Source: PLA5 sp040901705
GTDB taxonomy: Bacteria > Planctomycetota > Planctomycetia > Pirellulales > PLA5
Reading direction: 5' to 3'
Assembly (NCBI GenBank): GCA_040901705.1
Contig: JBBDYI010000167.1
Coordinates: forward strand, 1-26,260
DNA: 26,260 nucleotides
Shown one piece after another: positions 1 through 7,854 of this stretch. The position numbers and the translations under genes were made by a program. Below the pieces are notes generated by a model, which was not told the DNA's origin, made no database searches, and worked only from the letters and a program-made list of their open reading frames with translations. Numbering within the stretch: position 1 is the stretch's first letter; each line of letters begins with the position of its first letter.

Positions 1-507
1 CGCTAGCAGCTATCGCCAAGCCAGCTAGAAAAAACAAACCGCGACATGCACCCCACAATCGAGAACCCTCAGGCTCGCCAACCGCGCAAACCCTTCCTCA
101 TCTTTCGGCCCAGCCGCAACCAGTTATTTTGCCAGACTTCCCCGGCCAGACTACCCGGCGCCAACCGCACGCCCAAAACACGCCCGCAACAGTCCACGTC
201 AATCTGCGCAGCCCGCAAGCCCAAATTCAGGCCAACCTGCCGCCGGTATTGCCGCAGCCACTGAAAAAAAACGCGAGTAATGCTCACAAATTCCCTCTTT
301 CGGCCGGTGCGGTCCGCCCGCGGCCAGCCCACCCAGAGCAGCCGAGAAACTAACCTCCAAACGCAAACAAATTGCCAAACAGCGAACCAAGCAAAGTCGC
401 CCGCAACCAGGCAGCTTTCTACCACAACGCCTGGCCCAATTTCCACAAGAATCCGGCCAAGATTCTTTCCGGCCGGCGGTGAATGAACGACGTCCGCTGG
501 CGGTCGC
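1..507. other. Gene-free left flank
   Basis: No reading frame here looks like a real protein; the short frames are rich in Arg, Pro and Gln, as expected from chance frames in GC-rich DNA. The stretch is C- and A-rich on the plus strand. It carries one copy of a 33-bp sequence repeated about 19.6 kb away (267-299). Further on, the 14-mer ggcccaatttccac at 433-446 recurs at 20007-20020, a similar distance after the second repeat copy. A short GC-rich inverted repeat (ccggcc ... ggccgg, about 453-476) lies just past the end of the transporter gene and could serve as its terminator, but has no clear T-run. Confidence 0.6.
267..299 (+). repeat. 33-bp dispersed direct repeat, copy 1
   Basis: The sequence, with core acgcgagtaatgctcacaaa, is identical to positions 19827-19859 in the same orientation. 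Neither copy is inside a recognisable gene. A further 14-bp match follows each copy, about 133 bp downstream here and about 147 bp downstream in the other. This suggests the two gene-free regions descend from one longer repeated unit that has since diverged. Confidence 0.8.
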
Positions 508-1947
508 TTATGCTTCTTCCGCCGCTTGCACGTAGTCCTTCCCGCGATATTTCAGCGCGACGACGATGAACACCAATGCCGCCACCAGCATCGCACAGGT
601 GAACAGCCAATAGTAGTCCGCGCCCGTGATCCGCCGATTTCCCTGTTCGTCTTGCAGGGCCCAATTGACGATCGCCGTCAGGCCATTGCCCGCCGACACC
701 GAAAGAAGATACAGCGACATCACGAACGACTTCATACTTGGCGGTGCCTGAGTATACGAAAATTCCAAGCACGTGACGGATACCATCACCTCGGCCGTCG
801 TGAGCACCAAGAAAGGCAGCGCTTGCCAGGCCACGTGCAGATCCACGCCTTTCTCGAGTTGGGCCTCGATCAGCGCCGCCATCGCGAATGCAACGACGGT
901 CACGAAGAATCCCGCGCTCAGCTTACGAAGTGGCGTGAGGGTGACATATTTTTCCGCCTTCGGGTAAATCACGAACGAGAACAGCGGAATCAATAGCAGG
1001 ATCAGCACCGGATTGATGACTTGCACTTGCGCCGGGTCGACCTCGTAGGACGCCGGAATTGTTTCCGGCATCATCGTATGCAGCCACTCGAGACTGAAAG
1101 CACGGTTCATGTGCTTCGCCTGTTCGACCCACACCGAACCCGATTGGTCGTACAAACTCCAGAACATCGCCACAAAAATGTAAATCAGCGACAGCCGCAG
1201 CAGCGCCGACCGACCCTCGCCGGGCACGATCGCCTCTTTCAAGAAACTGGGGCCACGCGGCGGCACATGCACGTATTTGTATCGCCCCAACCAAAACACG
1301 ACCGTCGCCAGCGCCATGAATATGCCCGGCACGCCAAACGCGACGTTCGGGCCATATCTTCGCAGAAGTTCGGGAGTCAAAATCGTCGAAATGGCCGAGC
1401 CAAAATTGATCGATAAGTAGAACCAGCCGAACACTCTTGAGAGCAAGTGCTCGTTTCGCTTGCCGAACTGGTCGCCGACGATCGACGACACGCACGGTTT
1501 GATGCCCCCCGCGCCCAGCGTGATCAATGACAATCCGATAAACAGGCCGAGCCGCGTGTCGTCCAGCGCCAGCGCCAAATGCCCGCCGCAATAGACGAGC
1601 GACAGCCAAATGATCGTGCGGTACTTGCCAAAGAATGCGTCTGCGAGAATCCCGCCCAGCAGCGGCGTGAAATAGACGCCCGCCACGAACCAGTGATACG
1701 CTTCCGTTCCCTCTCCAGTCGTCATCGGCGCCACTTCGCCCAGCCGATTGCGCAAATGCTCCGTCATGAAGATGTACAGGATCGTCCTCATCCCGTAGTA
1801 GCTGAACCGCTCCGCGGCTTCGTTGCCGATGATATATGGAATCGACGGCGGCATGCCCTCGATCGATACCGGCGTCGTGCGGAATCCGCCAGCCGAGTCT
1901 CCTTGGGCCGAAGTCGTTGCGTCGCGAGATTGATTAGGATCGGCCAT
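508..1947 (-). CDS. POT/PTR2-family proton-dependent di/tripeptide transporter
   Basis: An inner-membrane carrier of the major facilitator superfamily that imports di- and tripeptides with protons. At 479 residues it matches bacterial POT proteins. Family signatures are all present: the ExxER proton-coupling motif followed by FSYYG (E43, E46, R47), GGIKPCVSSIVGDQF-type loop (147-161), FYLSINFGS (176-184) and MFWSLYDQSGSVW (261-273), with many hydrophobic segments throughout. The chosen ATG gives a polar N-terminal leader before the first membrane helix. A second Met at residue 32 (1854) is a possible alternative start. It lies 148 bp downstream of the phosphatase gene on the same strand, with no clear Shine-Dalgarno. 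Substrate preference cannot be read from the sequence. The OPT transporter at 20781 is a second, unrelated peptide importer in this window. Confidence 0.93.
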   Translation of the reverse strand: MADPNQSRDATTSAQGDSAGGFRTTPVSIEGMPPSIPYIIGNEAAERFSYYGMRTILYIFMTEHLRNRLGEVAPMTTGEGTEAYHWFVAGVYFTPLLGGILADAFFGKYRTIIWLSLVYCGGHLALALDDTRLGLFIGLSLITLGAGGIKPCVSSIVGDQFGKRNEHLLSRVFGWFYLSINFGSAISTILTPELLRRYGPNVAFGVPGIFMALATVVFWLGRYKYVHVPPRGPSFLKEAIVPGEGRSALLRLSLIYIFVAMFWSLYDQSGSVWVEQAKHMNRAFSLEWLHTMMPETIPASYEVDPAQVQVINPVLILLLIPLFSFVIYPKAEKYVTLTPLRKLSAGFFVTVVAFAMAALIEAQLEKGVDLHVAWQALPFLVLTTAEVMVSVTCLEFSYTQAPPSMKSFVMSLYLLSVSAGNGLTAIVNWALQDEQGNRRITGADYYWLFTCAMLVAALVFIVVALKYRGKDYVQAAEEA

Positions 1948-2095
1948 GCGGTGATACGCTCGGTGGGTTTGAACGATGGCGCAAAATTTAGCGCAAAGGC
2001 GAACACTCTATCCGATCACGAATGCCGCGCGACATGGCGACCGCAAGCAGTGTACTCTCGACCGCGACCGTCGCGACACAACGCAGTGCGACCCA

Positions 2096-3601
2096 TTATG
2101 GGCATTCGTTCGAGCGTGGCAATCCGCAGCAAGGCGATTCGGTGGCGCTGCCCAGACAAGACAGTTTTTCAAGACAACGCAAACGTCGCCGGAAAACGAA
2201 CACGATCGCCACCGCGCCGCACCACGCCAGTTGCCCCGCCGCCGGCTCGCAAACCGCTGCCGCCGACCGCGCAGCCGAAACCGCCGCATCCGGCGGCATC
2301 GAAAGATACCCCTGCAAGATCGCCAAATCCGCCAGCGACGTCTTCCCGTCCCCGTCGAAATCCCCATCGCTCCAACTCGCGTCCCCGCCCATCCCAAACC
2401 GCTGCGCAAACACCGCCACGTCCGCCCGATCGACCGTCCCGCTGCCGTCGAGGTCGCCCGGCGCCGGTTCTGGCAGCAACGACAATTCGGCAATCAAACT
2501 CGACCCGCTCACCGGCGACAAACCCAGCAGCGCCAGCGCGAGATTCCCCGTATCGCCGTTTCGCAGCGGCTGCAGCGGCGCGGTATAGTCTGGCCGCGTA
2601 TCGCCGGGATCGTAGCGGTTCGTCAGGATCGAATAGAAATCGGCCCCCGCCGGCACGCCCGGCCCCCACAGAAACGTCGGAATCGTATAGCTTCCCGCGT
2701 CCAACGGATCGGTATGCGTCTCTCCCGTTCCGCCGTGGTCGGCCGTTACGATCACGGCCGTTTTACCCGCGAAGTCGACGTCGCTCGCCACATAATCGAG
2801 AATCCGCCCGATCCGCTCGCCCGTCGCGATCACCGAATCGCGATAAGCGTCGCTTTCCCAATTCGTCGCGTGCCCGGCCGTATCTGGGTCGACGATATGC
2901 ACAAAACTGTACGTCCGCGGGTTGACGTCCATCGCGGCCAGAAACGCCGTCACCTCCTCGTCGCTGCCATCCTGCAAGTTGAAATAGTCGTCGATCTTGT
3001 CCCGCCCATTGTCCGCGCCGAGCGTGTCCTCCACGCCGTGGTCGGCGTCGTAGCTCCGCTCGACGAACGCCGCCAGCCGCGTCTTACTCGCAAAAAACGC
3101 CGTTCCCCATCCACGATCGTGTACTGCGTCGAACACGCTCGGAATATACCCCAACTCCGCGTTGCCGATGCTATGAATCGTCGCGTTCGACGCCGGGCTG
3201 TTGCTCGTCACACCGTGATGAACCGTGCTCGGCTGTCCCGCCGGCTGCAAGATCGGCCGGCCCGTCAACATCGACGTGTGATTCGGCACCGTCGTCGTCA
3301 AGTCGAAATCCGACCGGGCGTTGAACGTAAACGCCCCTTCGGCCATCAACCGCCCAAACGCCGGCACCGACTCCGGCGCATTGTCGAGCAAGCTCCGCAG
3401 CATCGCCACGTTCAGCCCGTCGACGCTCACGTGAACGACCCGCTCTACCGGCTCCGCCTGAGCAACGCCCGAAAGCGCTAGTACGACCGCCGTCGCAAAC
3501 GCCGTCGCAAACACCGTCGCAAACACCGTCGCGAATGCCGTTGCGAATGCCGTTGCGAATGCCGTCGCGACCGGTCCACTATTGAGCCACCCAAGCTTCA
3601 T
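2096..3601 (-). CDS. Secreted alkaline-phosphatase-superfamily (nucleotide pyrophosphatase/phosphodiesterase-like) protein with dockerin-like repeats
   Basis: Predicted exported phosphomonoesterase or phosphodiesterase. Residues 1-49 form a signal peptide with an unusual FATA-repeat hydrophobic core, ending VAQA before EPV. The catalytic domain (about 54-375) shows the superfamily metal ligands and nucleophile: D61 (SVDGL), T104 in TVPNHTSMLTGR, D240 and H244 in DPDTAGH, D288 and H289 in TADHG, and H296. Residues 382-433 hold two DxDGDG-type calcium loops typical of dockerin type I. The C-terminus carries CEP (451-453), a hydrophobic stretch and RRRLR (471-475), resembling a PEP-CTERM sorting signal with Cys for the first Pro. 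About 26 further residues, Cys-rich, follow the basic cluster. That is odd for a sorting tag, which normally ends there, and suggests loss of the original stop. Substrate unknown. Confidence 0.88.
   Translation of the reverse strand: MKLGWLNSGPVATAFATAFATAFATVFATVFATAFATAVVLALSGVAQAEPVERVVHVSVDGLNVAMLRSLLDNAPESVPAFGRLMAEGAFTFNARSDFDLTTTVPNHTSMLTGRPILQPAGQPSTVHHGVTSNSPASNATIHSIGNAELGYIPSVFDAVHDRGWGTAFFASKTRLAAFVERSYDADHGVEDTLGADNGRDKIDDYFNLQDGSDEEVTAFLAAMDVNPRTYSFVHIVDPDTAGHATNWESDAYRDSVIATGERIGRILDYVASDVDFAGKTAVIVTADHGGTGETHTDPLDAGSYTIPTFLWGPGVPAGADFYSILTNRYDPGDTRPDYTAPLQPLRNGDTGNLALALLGLSPVSGSSLIAELSLLPEPAPGDLDGSGTVDRADVAVFAQRFGMGGDASWSDGDFDGDGKTSLADLAILQGYLSMPPDAAVSAARSAAAVCEPAAGQLAWCGAVAIVFVFRRRLRCLEKLSCLGSATESPCCGLPRSNECP
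3489..3572 (-). repeat. Seven tandem 12-bp units inside the phosphatase signal peptide
   Basis: Units of gccgtcgcaaac and close variants (accgtcgcaaac, accgtcgcgaat, gccgttgcgaat, gccgtcgcgacc) follow each other without gaps. Each unit keeps the frame and adds four residues (FATA or FATV) to the hydrophobic core of the signal peptide. Copy-number change would lengthen or shorten that core without breaking the gene. Confidence 0.9.
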
Positions 3602-3836
3602 GATCCCGCTCCTTCGCCACGAAGGTCCGACGTCCGTTTATGCAGAATGAGCCTAGTATGAGCGTTCTGTGGAGCAAACGCGAATCGAATCATCGACCTG
3701 CCGGCCATTGACCACTTTCCCGCTGCCCAAATTCGGTCGCGGGCAAGCGGCAAACGGCCGAGAACCCGCGACAGTTCGCAATCGCTCGGCTATCCGGCCC
3801 GTTCCCGTCAGCCGCCGGTCGAGGCCGGAAAAAAAC

Positions 3837-3865
3837 TTGAACGCATAAACGCGATTCGATATAAC
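3837..3865 (+). promoter_or_regulatory. Candidate sigma70-like promoter for the DUF1501 gene
   Basis: TTGAAC (3837-3842) and TATAAC (3860-3865) are separated by exactly 17 bp, matching the consensus at 4/6 and 5/6 positions. A start of transcription near 3872 would leave a leader of about 90 nt before the ATG at 3963. It sits in the 361-bp divergent gap 3602-3962 between the phosphatase and DUF1501 genes, which holds nothing else I can identify. Confidence 0.5.
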
Positions 3866-3962
3866 ACGGTTCAGCGAGATCGCCTCGATGGGCGCAATTT
3901 CGTCGGTCAAGCTGCACGACGCCCGGCCGTTCGACTCGCACCTCACCAGCGGGAGCGCGGAT

Positions 3963-5360
3963 ATGCTGACCTTCCACGACCGGACACGACGTCTCGGCCG
4001 CCGCGACTTCCTCCGCGTCGGCGGGCTGGGACTCGGCGGCCTGGGTTTAGGCGGACTGTCGCTGGCCGACCTGCTGGCCGCCCGTGCCAACTCCCGCGAC
4101 GGGGTGTTGCGAGACAAATCCGTAATCCTGCTGTTTCTCCACGGCGGTCCCAGCCAGATCGAAACGTTCGATCCCAAGATGTCCGCGCCCGACGGCGTTC
4201 GCAGCGTCACCGGCGAAGTGGCGACGTCGATTCCCGGCGTGACGTTCGGCGGCTCTTTCTCGAAGCTCGCCGCTCTGGCGGACAAGGTCAGCGTCGTCCG
4301 CAGCTTTCGCACCGGCGACGGCAACCACGACATCAAGCCGGTCGTTTCCAAGTCGTCGCACGGGGCGAATCTCGGCTCGCTTTATTCGCGCGTGGCAGGC
4401 ACGAATCATCCCCAGACCGGCATGCCGACCAACGTCGCGCTGTTCCCCCGCGCGGTTTGGCCCGAGGCGAAGGCGGCGGAAGAAAGTTTCGGCAAGTTCG
4501 CCGCGACGGGCACCATCGGCAGCGCGTACGCCCCGTTCGTTCCCGGCGCCGGCGGCGCGATGCAGCGCGACATGCAACTCGAACTGCCGCGCGAGCGGTT
4601 GGACGACCGCCGTTCGCTGCTTGCGCAGCTCGATCGATTTCGCCGCGGCCTCGACGACGATGGCGGACTTGGCCGGCTCGAGCAGCAGGCGTTTTCGACG
4701 ATCCTCGGCGGCGTGGCCAAAGCGTTCGACCTATCGAGCGAAGATCCTCGCGTCGTCGAGCGCTACGACACGGCCCCATTGGTCCGGCCCGATGCGATCA
4801 GCCGCAAATGGAACAATTACAAGAACTACGTCGACAACGCCCAGACGCTCGGCAAGCTGCTGCTGCTCGCCCGCCGGCTGTGCGAGGCCGGTTGCGGATT
4901 CGTCACCGTGACGACGAATTTCGTGTGGGACATGCACGCCGACGTGAACAATGCCAGCGTTTCCGAGGGCATGGAGTACATGGGCCGGCCGCTCGATCAC
5001 GCCGTCGCCGCGTTCATCGAGGACGTCGCGGCCCGCGGCCTGAGCGACAAGATTCTGCTGGTCGCGTGCGGCGAAATGGGGCGCACACCGCAGGTGAACA
5101 AGAATGGCGGACGCGACCATTGGGGAAACCTCGCGCCGCTGCTGCTCTGCGGAGGCGGATTGAAGATGGGCCAGGTCGTCGGCCAGTCCAACCGCAACGC
5201 CGGCGAACCCGCCACCGAGCCGTACACCATCGACCACCTCGCCAGCACCGTTCTGCACACGCTCTTCGACGTCGGCCAACTCCGCATCCAACGCGGCGCG
5301 CCCCAAGAAGTGCTCAAGACAGCAACGGCGGCCGGGACGATCGTCGAATTGACGGGCTGA
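3963..5360 (+). CDS. DUF1501 family protein, Tat-exported
   Basis: A 465-residue DUF1501 protein, a family abundant in planctomycetes and related in fold to the sulfatase/alkaline phosphatase superfamily; its biochemical role is not established. The ATG at 3963 is preferred over the upstream in-frame ATG at 3888. It has a GGGAG element about 8 nt before it and puts the twin-arginine motif RRDFLRVGG at residues 13-21, followed by a Gly/Leu-rich core (to about 41). Family motifs include HGGPSQIETFDPK (60-72), GEMGRTP (370-376) and GRDHW (383-387). Members often sit beside DUF1549/DUF1553 cytochrome-like genes; that partner is absent here, so this copy stands alone. Confidence 0.93.
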   Translation: MLTFHDRTRRLGRRDFLRVGGLGLGGLGLGGLSLADLLAARANSRDGVLRDKSVILLFLHGGPSQIETFDPKMSAPDGVRSVTGEVATSIPGVTFGGSFSKLAALADKVSVVRSFRTGDGNHDIKPVVSKSSHGANLGSLYSRVAGTNHPQTGMPTNVALFPRAVWPEAKAAEESFGKFAATGTIGSAYAPFVPGAGGAMQRDMQLELPRERLDDRRSLLAQLDRFRRGLDDDGGLGRLEQQAFSTILGGVAKAFDLSSEDPRVVERYDTAPLVRPDAISRKWNNYKNYVDNAQTLGKLLLLARRLCEAGCGFVTVTTNFVWDMHADVNNASVSEGMEYMGRPLDHAVAAFIEDVAARGLSDKILLVACGEMGRTPQVNKNGGRDHWGNLAPLLLCGGGLKMGQVVGQSNRNAGEPATEPYTIDHLASTVLHTLFDVGQLRIQRGAPQEVLKTATAAGTIVELTG

Positions 5361-5508
5361 AGAAACGACGAGCAGCGGCAAGCGACAAGGCGAGAAGAAA
5401 GTTTAAGGTTCAATTCGTACCATCGTCGCACTATGAATCGACTCCGTCGGCATTGAACAAGTCGGTCTGTGTTCGCGTCGACCTTAGACCTTGAACCTTA
5501 TTCGAACC

Positions 5509-5557
5509 TTGATACTTGAACCTTGATACTTGAACCTTGATACTTGAACCTTGAACC
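5509..5557 (+). repeat. Tandem 14-bp repeat after the DUF1501 gene
   Basis: Three perfect units of ttgatacttgaacc (5509-5522, 5523-5536, 5537-5550), followed by a half unit ttgaacc. Related heptamers (gaacctt) begin at about 5490. The repeat fills the space between the converging DUF1501 gene and the small membrane-protein gene. There are no spacers, so this is not a CRISPR array. Confidence 0.9.
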
Positions 5558-5568
5558 TTTCCTCACGA

Positions 5569-5871
5569 CTATCCTGGCCGCGGCATCGCCAGGCTATGCA
5601 GGATCAGCACCGCCCCGATCGAGATCGCTGCCCAGCCGGCCCATACCGGCGGCGCGACGCTTCGCAACGGCGCAGAGCCTCCGCCGCCCAGGGTCTCTAG
5701 CGACACAGTGGCCGCGCCGACCGCCGCCTGCTTATCGGCCGAGCCGAATTTCTCGACCACGAATTTGGTCGTCGGCGCGTTGAGCACGTACGAATCGACC
5801 ATCCGCAACTGGATGCCCAATAGCACGACCACGATGCCGATCAAGAAATACTGATTGCGGTTGAGTTCCAT
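5569..5871 (-). CDS. Small membrane protein of unknown function
   Basis: A 100-residue protein that I do not recognise. It has a hydrophobic segment near the N-terminus (about 8-25), a polar middle containing a run of four Gly, and a second hydrophobic segment near the C-terminus (about 78-95). The predicted topology is a hairpin with the middle part on one face of the membrane. It begins at an ATG (5871) and is the last gene of the minus-strand run that starts with argB, 162 bp beyond the response regulator. The charged and hydrophobic pattern, and clean start and stop, favour a real gene over a chance frame. Confidence 0.6.
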   Translation of the reverse strand: MELNRNQYFLIGIVVVLLGIQLRMVDSYVLNAPTTKFVVEKFGSADKQAAVGAATVSLETLGGGGSAPLRSVAPPVWAGWAAISIGAVLILHSLAMPRPG

Positions 5872-6033
5872 GACGACGACTCTCCGAGTGCTCGTATGGA
5901 TTGGTATCGTTCGCGACGGAAAGATTCTCCATCCCCGGGCCGGATGTAGCGGATTTCTCGCCGCCGCACCGCCGGCAAGCCGTCCGCCGCGACGCGGTCG
6001 TAGCCCCTGTAGCGATCGAAACGAATGCGAGCG

Positions 6034-6672
6034 TTACGGCGCGATCAACCCTTCGCGGAGCGCGAACAAAGTCAATTCGCCGGCCGTATAAATCCGCAGC
6101 TTGTCGCGCAAGTGGTACTGATGCTTTTCCACCGTCTTGCGGCTGAGCCCCAGCAGCTTGGCCAATTCGTCGCAGTTCATCCCCTGCGCCAAATAACGCA
6201 GCACCTCCGCTTCGCGCGGAGTGAGCGCAGAAAGCCGCGACACGGGCGGTTGCCCTTGAATCTTCAACACCCGTTCCGCCGCCGGCGGAGACCAGTACGT
6301 GCCTCCGGAGAGAACCTGCTCAATCCCCTTGACGATCTGATCGAACGGCTCGCCCTTGGTCAAATACCCGTCGGCCCCGCTTTCCAACGCCCGATCGATG
6401 TACCGATCGTTCGTAAACGCCGAAAAGAACATCACCTTGCTGCCGGGCGAAGCATTCTTGACCCGCGCCGCGGCCTCGAACGGATCCGGCCCCGGCATCG
6501 ACACGTCGAGCAACACCAGGTCCGGCTTGCACTTCTGAACCGCGCCGATCAGCCCCCGCGCCGACTCCAACCGTTCGACCACGCGAAAACCGGCCGACGC
6601 AAGCCGGGCCGCAACGGCCTCGGATACCGCAAGGTGATCGTCGACCAGAATGATCGAAGGTTGCGGCGTCAT
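6034..6672 (-). CDS. NarL/FixJ-type response regulator
   Basis: A 212-residue two-component transcription regulator. The receiver domain (about 6-122) has the acidic pair D11/D12, phospho-acceptor D56 (VLLDVSMP), S84 in place of the switch Thr, and K106 (YLTKGEP). A LuxR/NarL-type helix-turn-helix follows (149-205) with TPREAEVLRYLAQG and LGLSRKTVEKHQYHLRDKL. The frame stays open to 7044, but the extra N-terminal residues are Cys/Trp/Arg-rich and unlike the family. The ATG at 6672 gives the normal MxxxPSIILVDDH start, with an AGGGAA element about 13 nt upstream. No histidine kinase gene is adjacent, so its partner and signal are unknown. Confidence 0.92.
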   Translation of the reverse strand: MTPQPSIILVDDHLAVSEAVAARLASAGFRVVERLESARGLIGAVQKCKPDLVLLDVSMPGPDPFEAAARVKNASPGSKVMFFSAFTNDRYIDRALESGADGYLTKGEPFDQIVKGIEQVLSGGTYWSPPAAERVLKIQGQPPVSRLSALTPREAEVLRYLAQGMNCDELAKLLGLSRKTVEKHQYHLRDKLRIYTAGELTLFALREGLIAP

Positions 6673-7010
6673 TGGTAATGGTGTTCCCTGCCCGAAACCC
6701 CAGATGCAAATCAAGCATCGGCGGTGCGCAGTTGACGTGTAATTCCATGCTATGCCCGGCCCACCGCCGCAGCAACAAATTAGTCGTTCGGCCGCGCTTG
6801 GCAAGGGATGGCCCGGAGTCCGCCACGATGAGTACGCCATGCGAGAAATCCGCGCAAAGCTAACCGTTCCTCGCCACTGCTTCGCCGAGACTACGCAACC
6901 AACGGTGTGGACTTCCGCCGAGGCCGCGACGCACCGCCAAGTCACACAGACGCGATCGCCGCGGCGCCAATAAGCGAACAGAGAGATGCACCCGCACAGG
7001 CCGCGTCGCG
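6673..7010. other. Intergenic region between rph and the response regulator
   Basis: A gap of 338 bp with no convincing gene on either strand. Frames crossing it are short or are upstream extensions of the response regulator. It presumably holds the regulator's promoter, but I could not find a well-spaced -35/-10 pair on the minus strand. Confidence 0.5.
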
Positions 7011-7772
7011 TCATCGCAAGGTGGGAAATGCGTGCCGCAAGCATTTCCGCTGCGCCAAGTTCAGCAATTCAATGCCCTTTCCGGCCAGCGCAAGCATTTC
7101 GTTCAGTTGTTGCAGTGAAAATGTCGCAGACTCGCCGGTTCCTTGCACCTCGACGAACTGCCCGCCGCCGGTCATCACGACGTTCATGTCCACCTCGGCG
7201 TCGACGTCCTCGCGGTAATCGAGGTCGAGTACGGCGCGGCCCGCGACGATCCCCACGCTCACCGCCGCCACGCTGTCGCAGAGCACCAACCGCTGCTTGT
7301 CGTCGCCGTTCGGCAACGAAATCGACCGCACGGCGTCGACCAGCGCGATCCACGCTCCGGTAATGCTCGCCGTTCGCGTGCCGCCGTCGGCTTGCAGCAC
7401 GTCGCAATCGATGGCGATCGTCCGCTCGCCGATGGCGTCGAGATCGATCGCGGCCCGCAAGCTGCGGCCGATGAGCCGCTGAATCTCGGTAGTCCGCCCG
7501 TCGAGCTTTTCGCGTTCGCGGCGTTTCCTTGGCCGCGTGCTGCCCGGCAGCATGTTGTACTCGGCCGTCAGCCAGCCGCGCCCCTTGCCGGCCATCCATT
7601 GTGGCACCGACTCGTCGACGCTGGCCGTGCAAAGCACGATCGTTTCGCCCGACTGATACAGCACGCTCCCAGCAGCCGACCGCGTGTACTTGCGCTTGAT
7701 TTTCACCGGCCGAAGTTCATCGCGTGTACGGCCGTCGTGGCGAGCCTCGTGGCGAGCGTCGTGGCGAGACAT
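7011..7772 (-). CDS. rph: Ribonuclease PH
   Basis: A phosphorolytic 3'-5' exoribonuclease that trims tRNA 3' ends. At 253 residues it is slightly longer than usual. Conserved segments include DGRTRDELRPV (13-23), the KGRGWLTAEYNMLPGST block, the region IDCDVLQADGGTRTASITGAW carrying the phosphate-binding GTR, and DLDYREDVDAEVDMNVVMTG. The ATG at 7772 has GGGGA about 6 nt upstream and is the only usable start before the catalytic domain. The first 12 residues (MSRHDARHEARH) extend the family's usual short N-terminus and come from a 12-bp tandem repeat. It follows argF on the same strand after 82 bp that contain a terminator-like hairpin, so it may be transcribed separately. Confidence 0.96.
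   Translation of the reverse strand: MSRHDARHEARHDGRTRDELRPVKIKRKYTRSAAGSVLYQSGETIVLCTASVDESVPQWMAGKGRGWLTAEYNMLPGSTRPRKRREREKLDGRTTEIQRLIGRSLRAAIDLDAIGERTIAIDCDVLQADGGTRTASITGAWIALVDAVRSISLPNGDDKQRLVLCDSVAAVSVGIVAGRAVLDLDYREDVDAEVDMNVVMTGGGQFVEVQGTGESATFSLQQLNEMLALAGKGIELLNLAQRKCLRHAFPTLR
7735..7770 (-). repeat. Three tandem 12-bp units at the start of rph
   Basis: Units tcgtggcgagcc, tcgtggcgagcg and tcgtggcgagac run without gaps through the first codons of rph. They encode RHDA/RHEA/RHDG-like quartets before the conserved DGRT. The insertion preserves the frame and lengthens the N-terminus. Confidence 0.85.
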
Positions 7773-7811
7773 GGAATTCCCCGTGGCAATTGTGCGCCTG
7801 GCAAACGTAAA

Positions 7812-7831
7812 CGGCGCGAGGATTCGCGCCG
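7812..7831 (-). terminator. Possible terminator between argF and rph
   Basis: A perfect 8-bp stem (cggcgcga / tcgcgccg) closes a 4-nt loop. On the minus strand it is followed by the T-rich stretch TTTACGTTT. It lies 24 bp past the argF stop and before the rph start, which is where an intrinsic terminator or attenuator of the arg genes would be. Confidence 0.5.
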
Positions 7832-7854
7832 CAATTGGGCAACGGTAAACGGCC

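Noticed and set aside
1976..3481. A 501-codon open frame on the plus strand opposite the phosphatase gene
   Set aside because: It is Arg/His/Pro-rich with no recognisable motif and lies entirely antisense to a gene with clear catalytic residues; long shadow frames are common in GC-rich DNA.
4457..5494. A 345-codon plus-strand frame inside the DUF1501 gene
   Set aside because: It is almost entirely Arg/Ala/Pro and runs in a different frame across a gene with clear family motifs.
5484..5557. Possible CRISPR array
   Set aside because: The 14-bp units are directly adjacent with no unique spacers, and no cas gene is present in the window.
6673..7044. N-terminal extension of the NarL-type regulator up to 7044
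   Set aside because: The added 124 residues are rich in Cys, Trp and Arg, unlike any receiver leader, and the ATG at 6672 gives the standard domain start.
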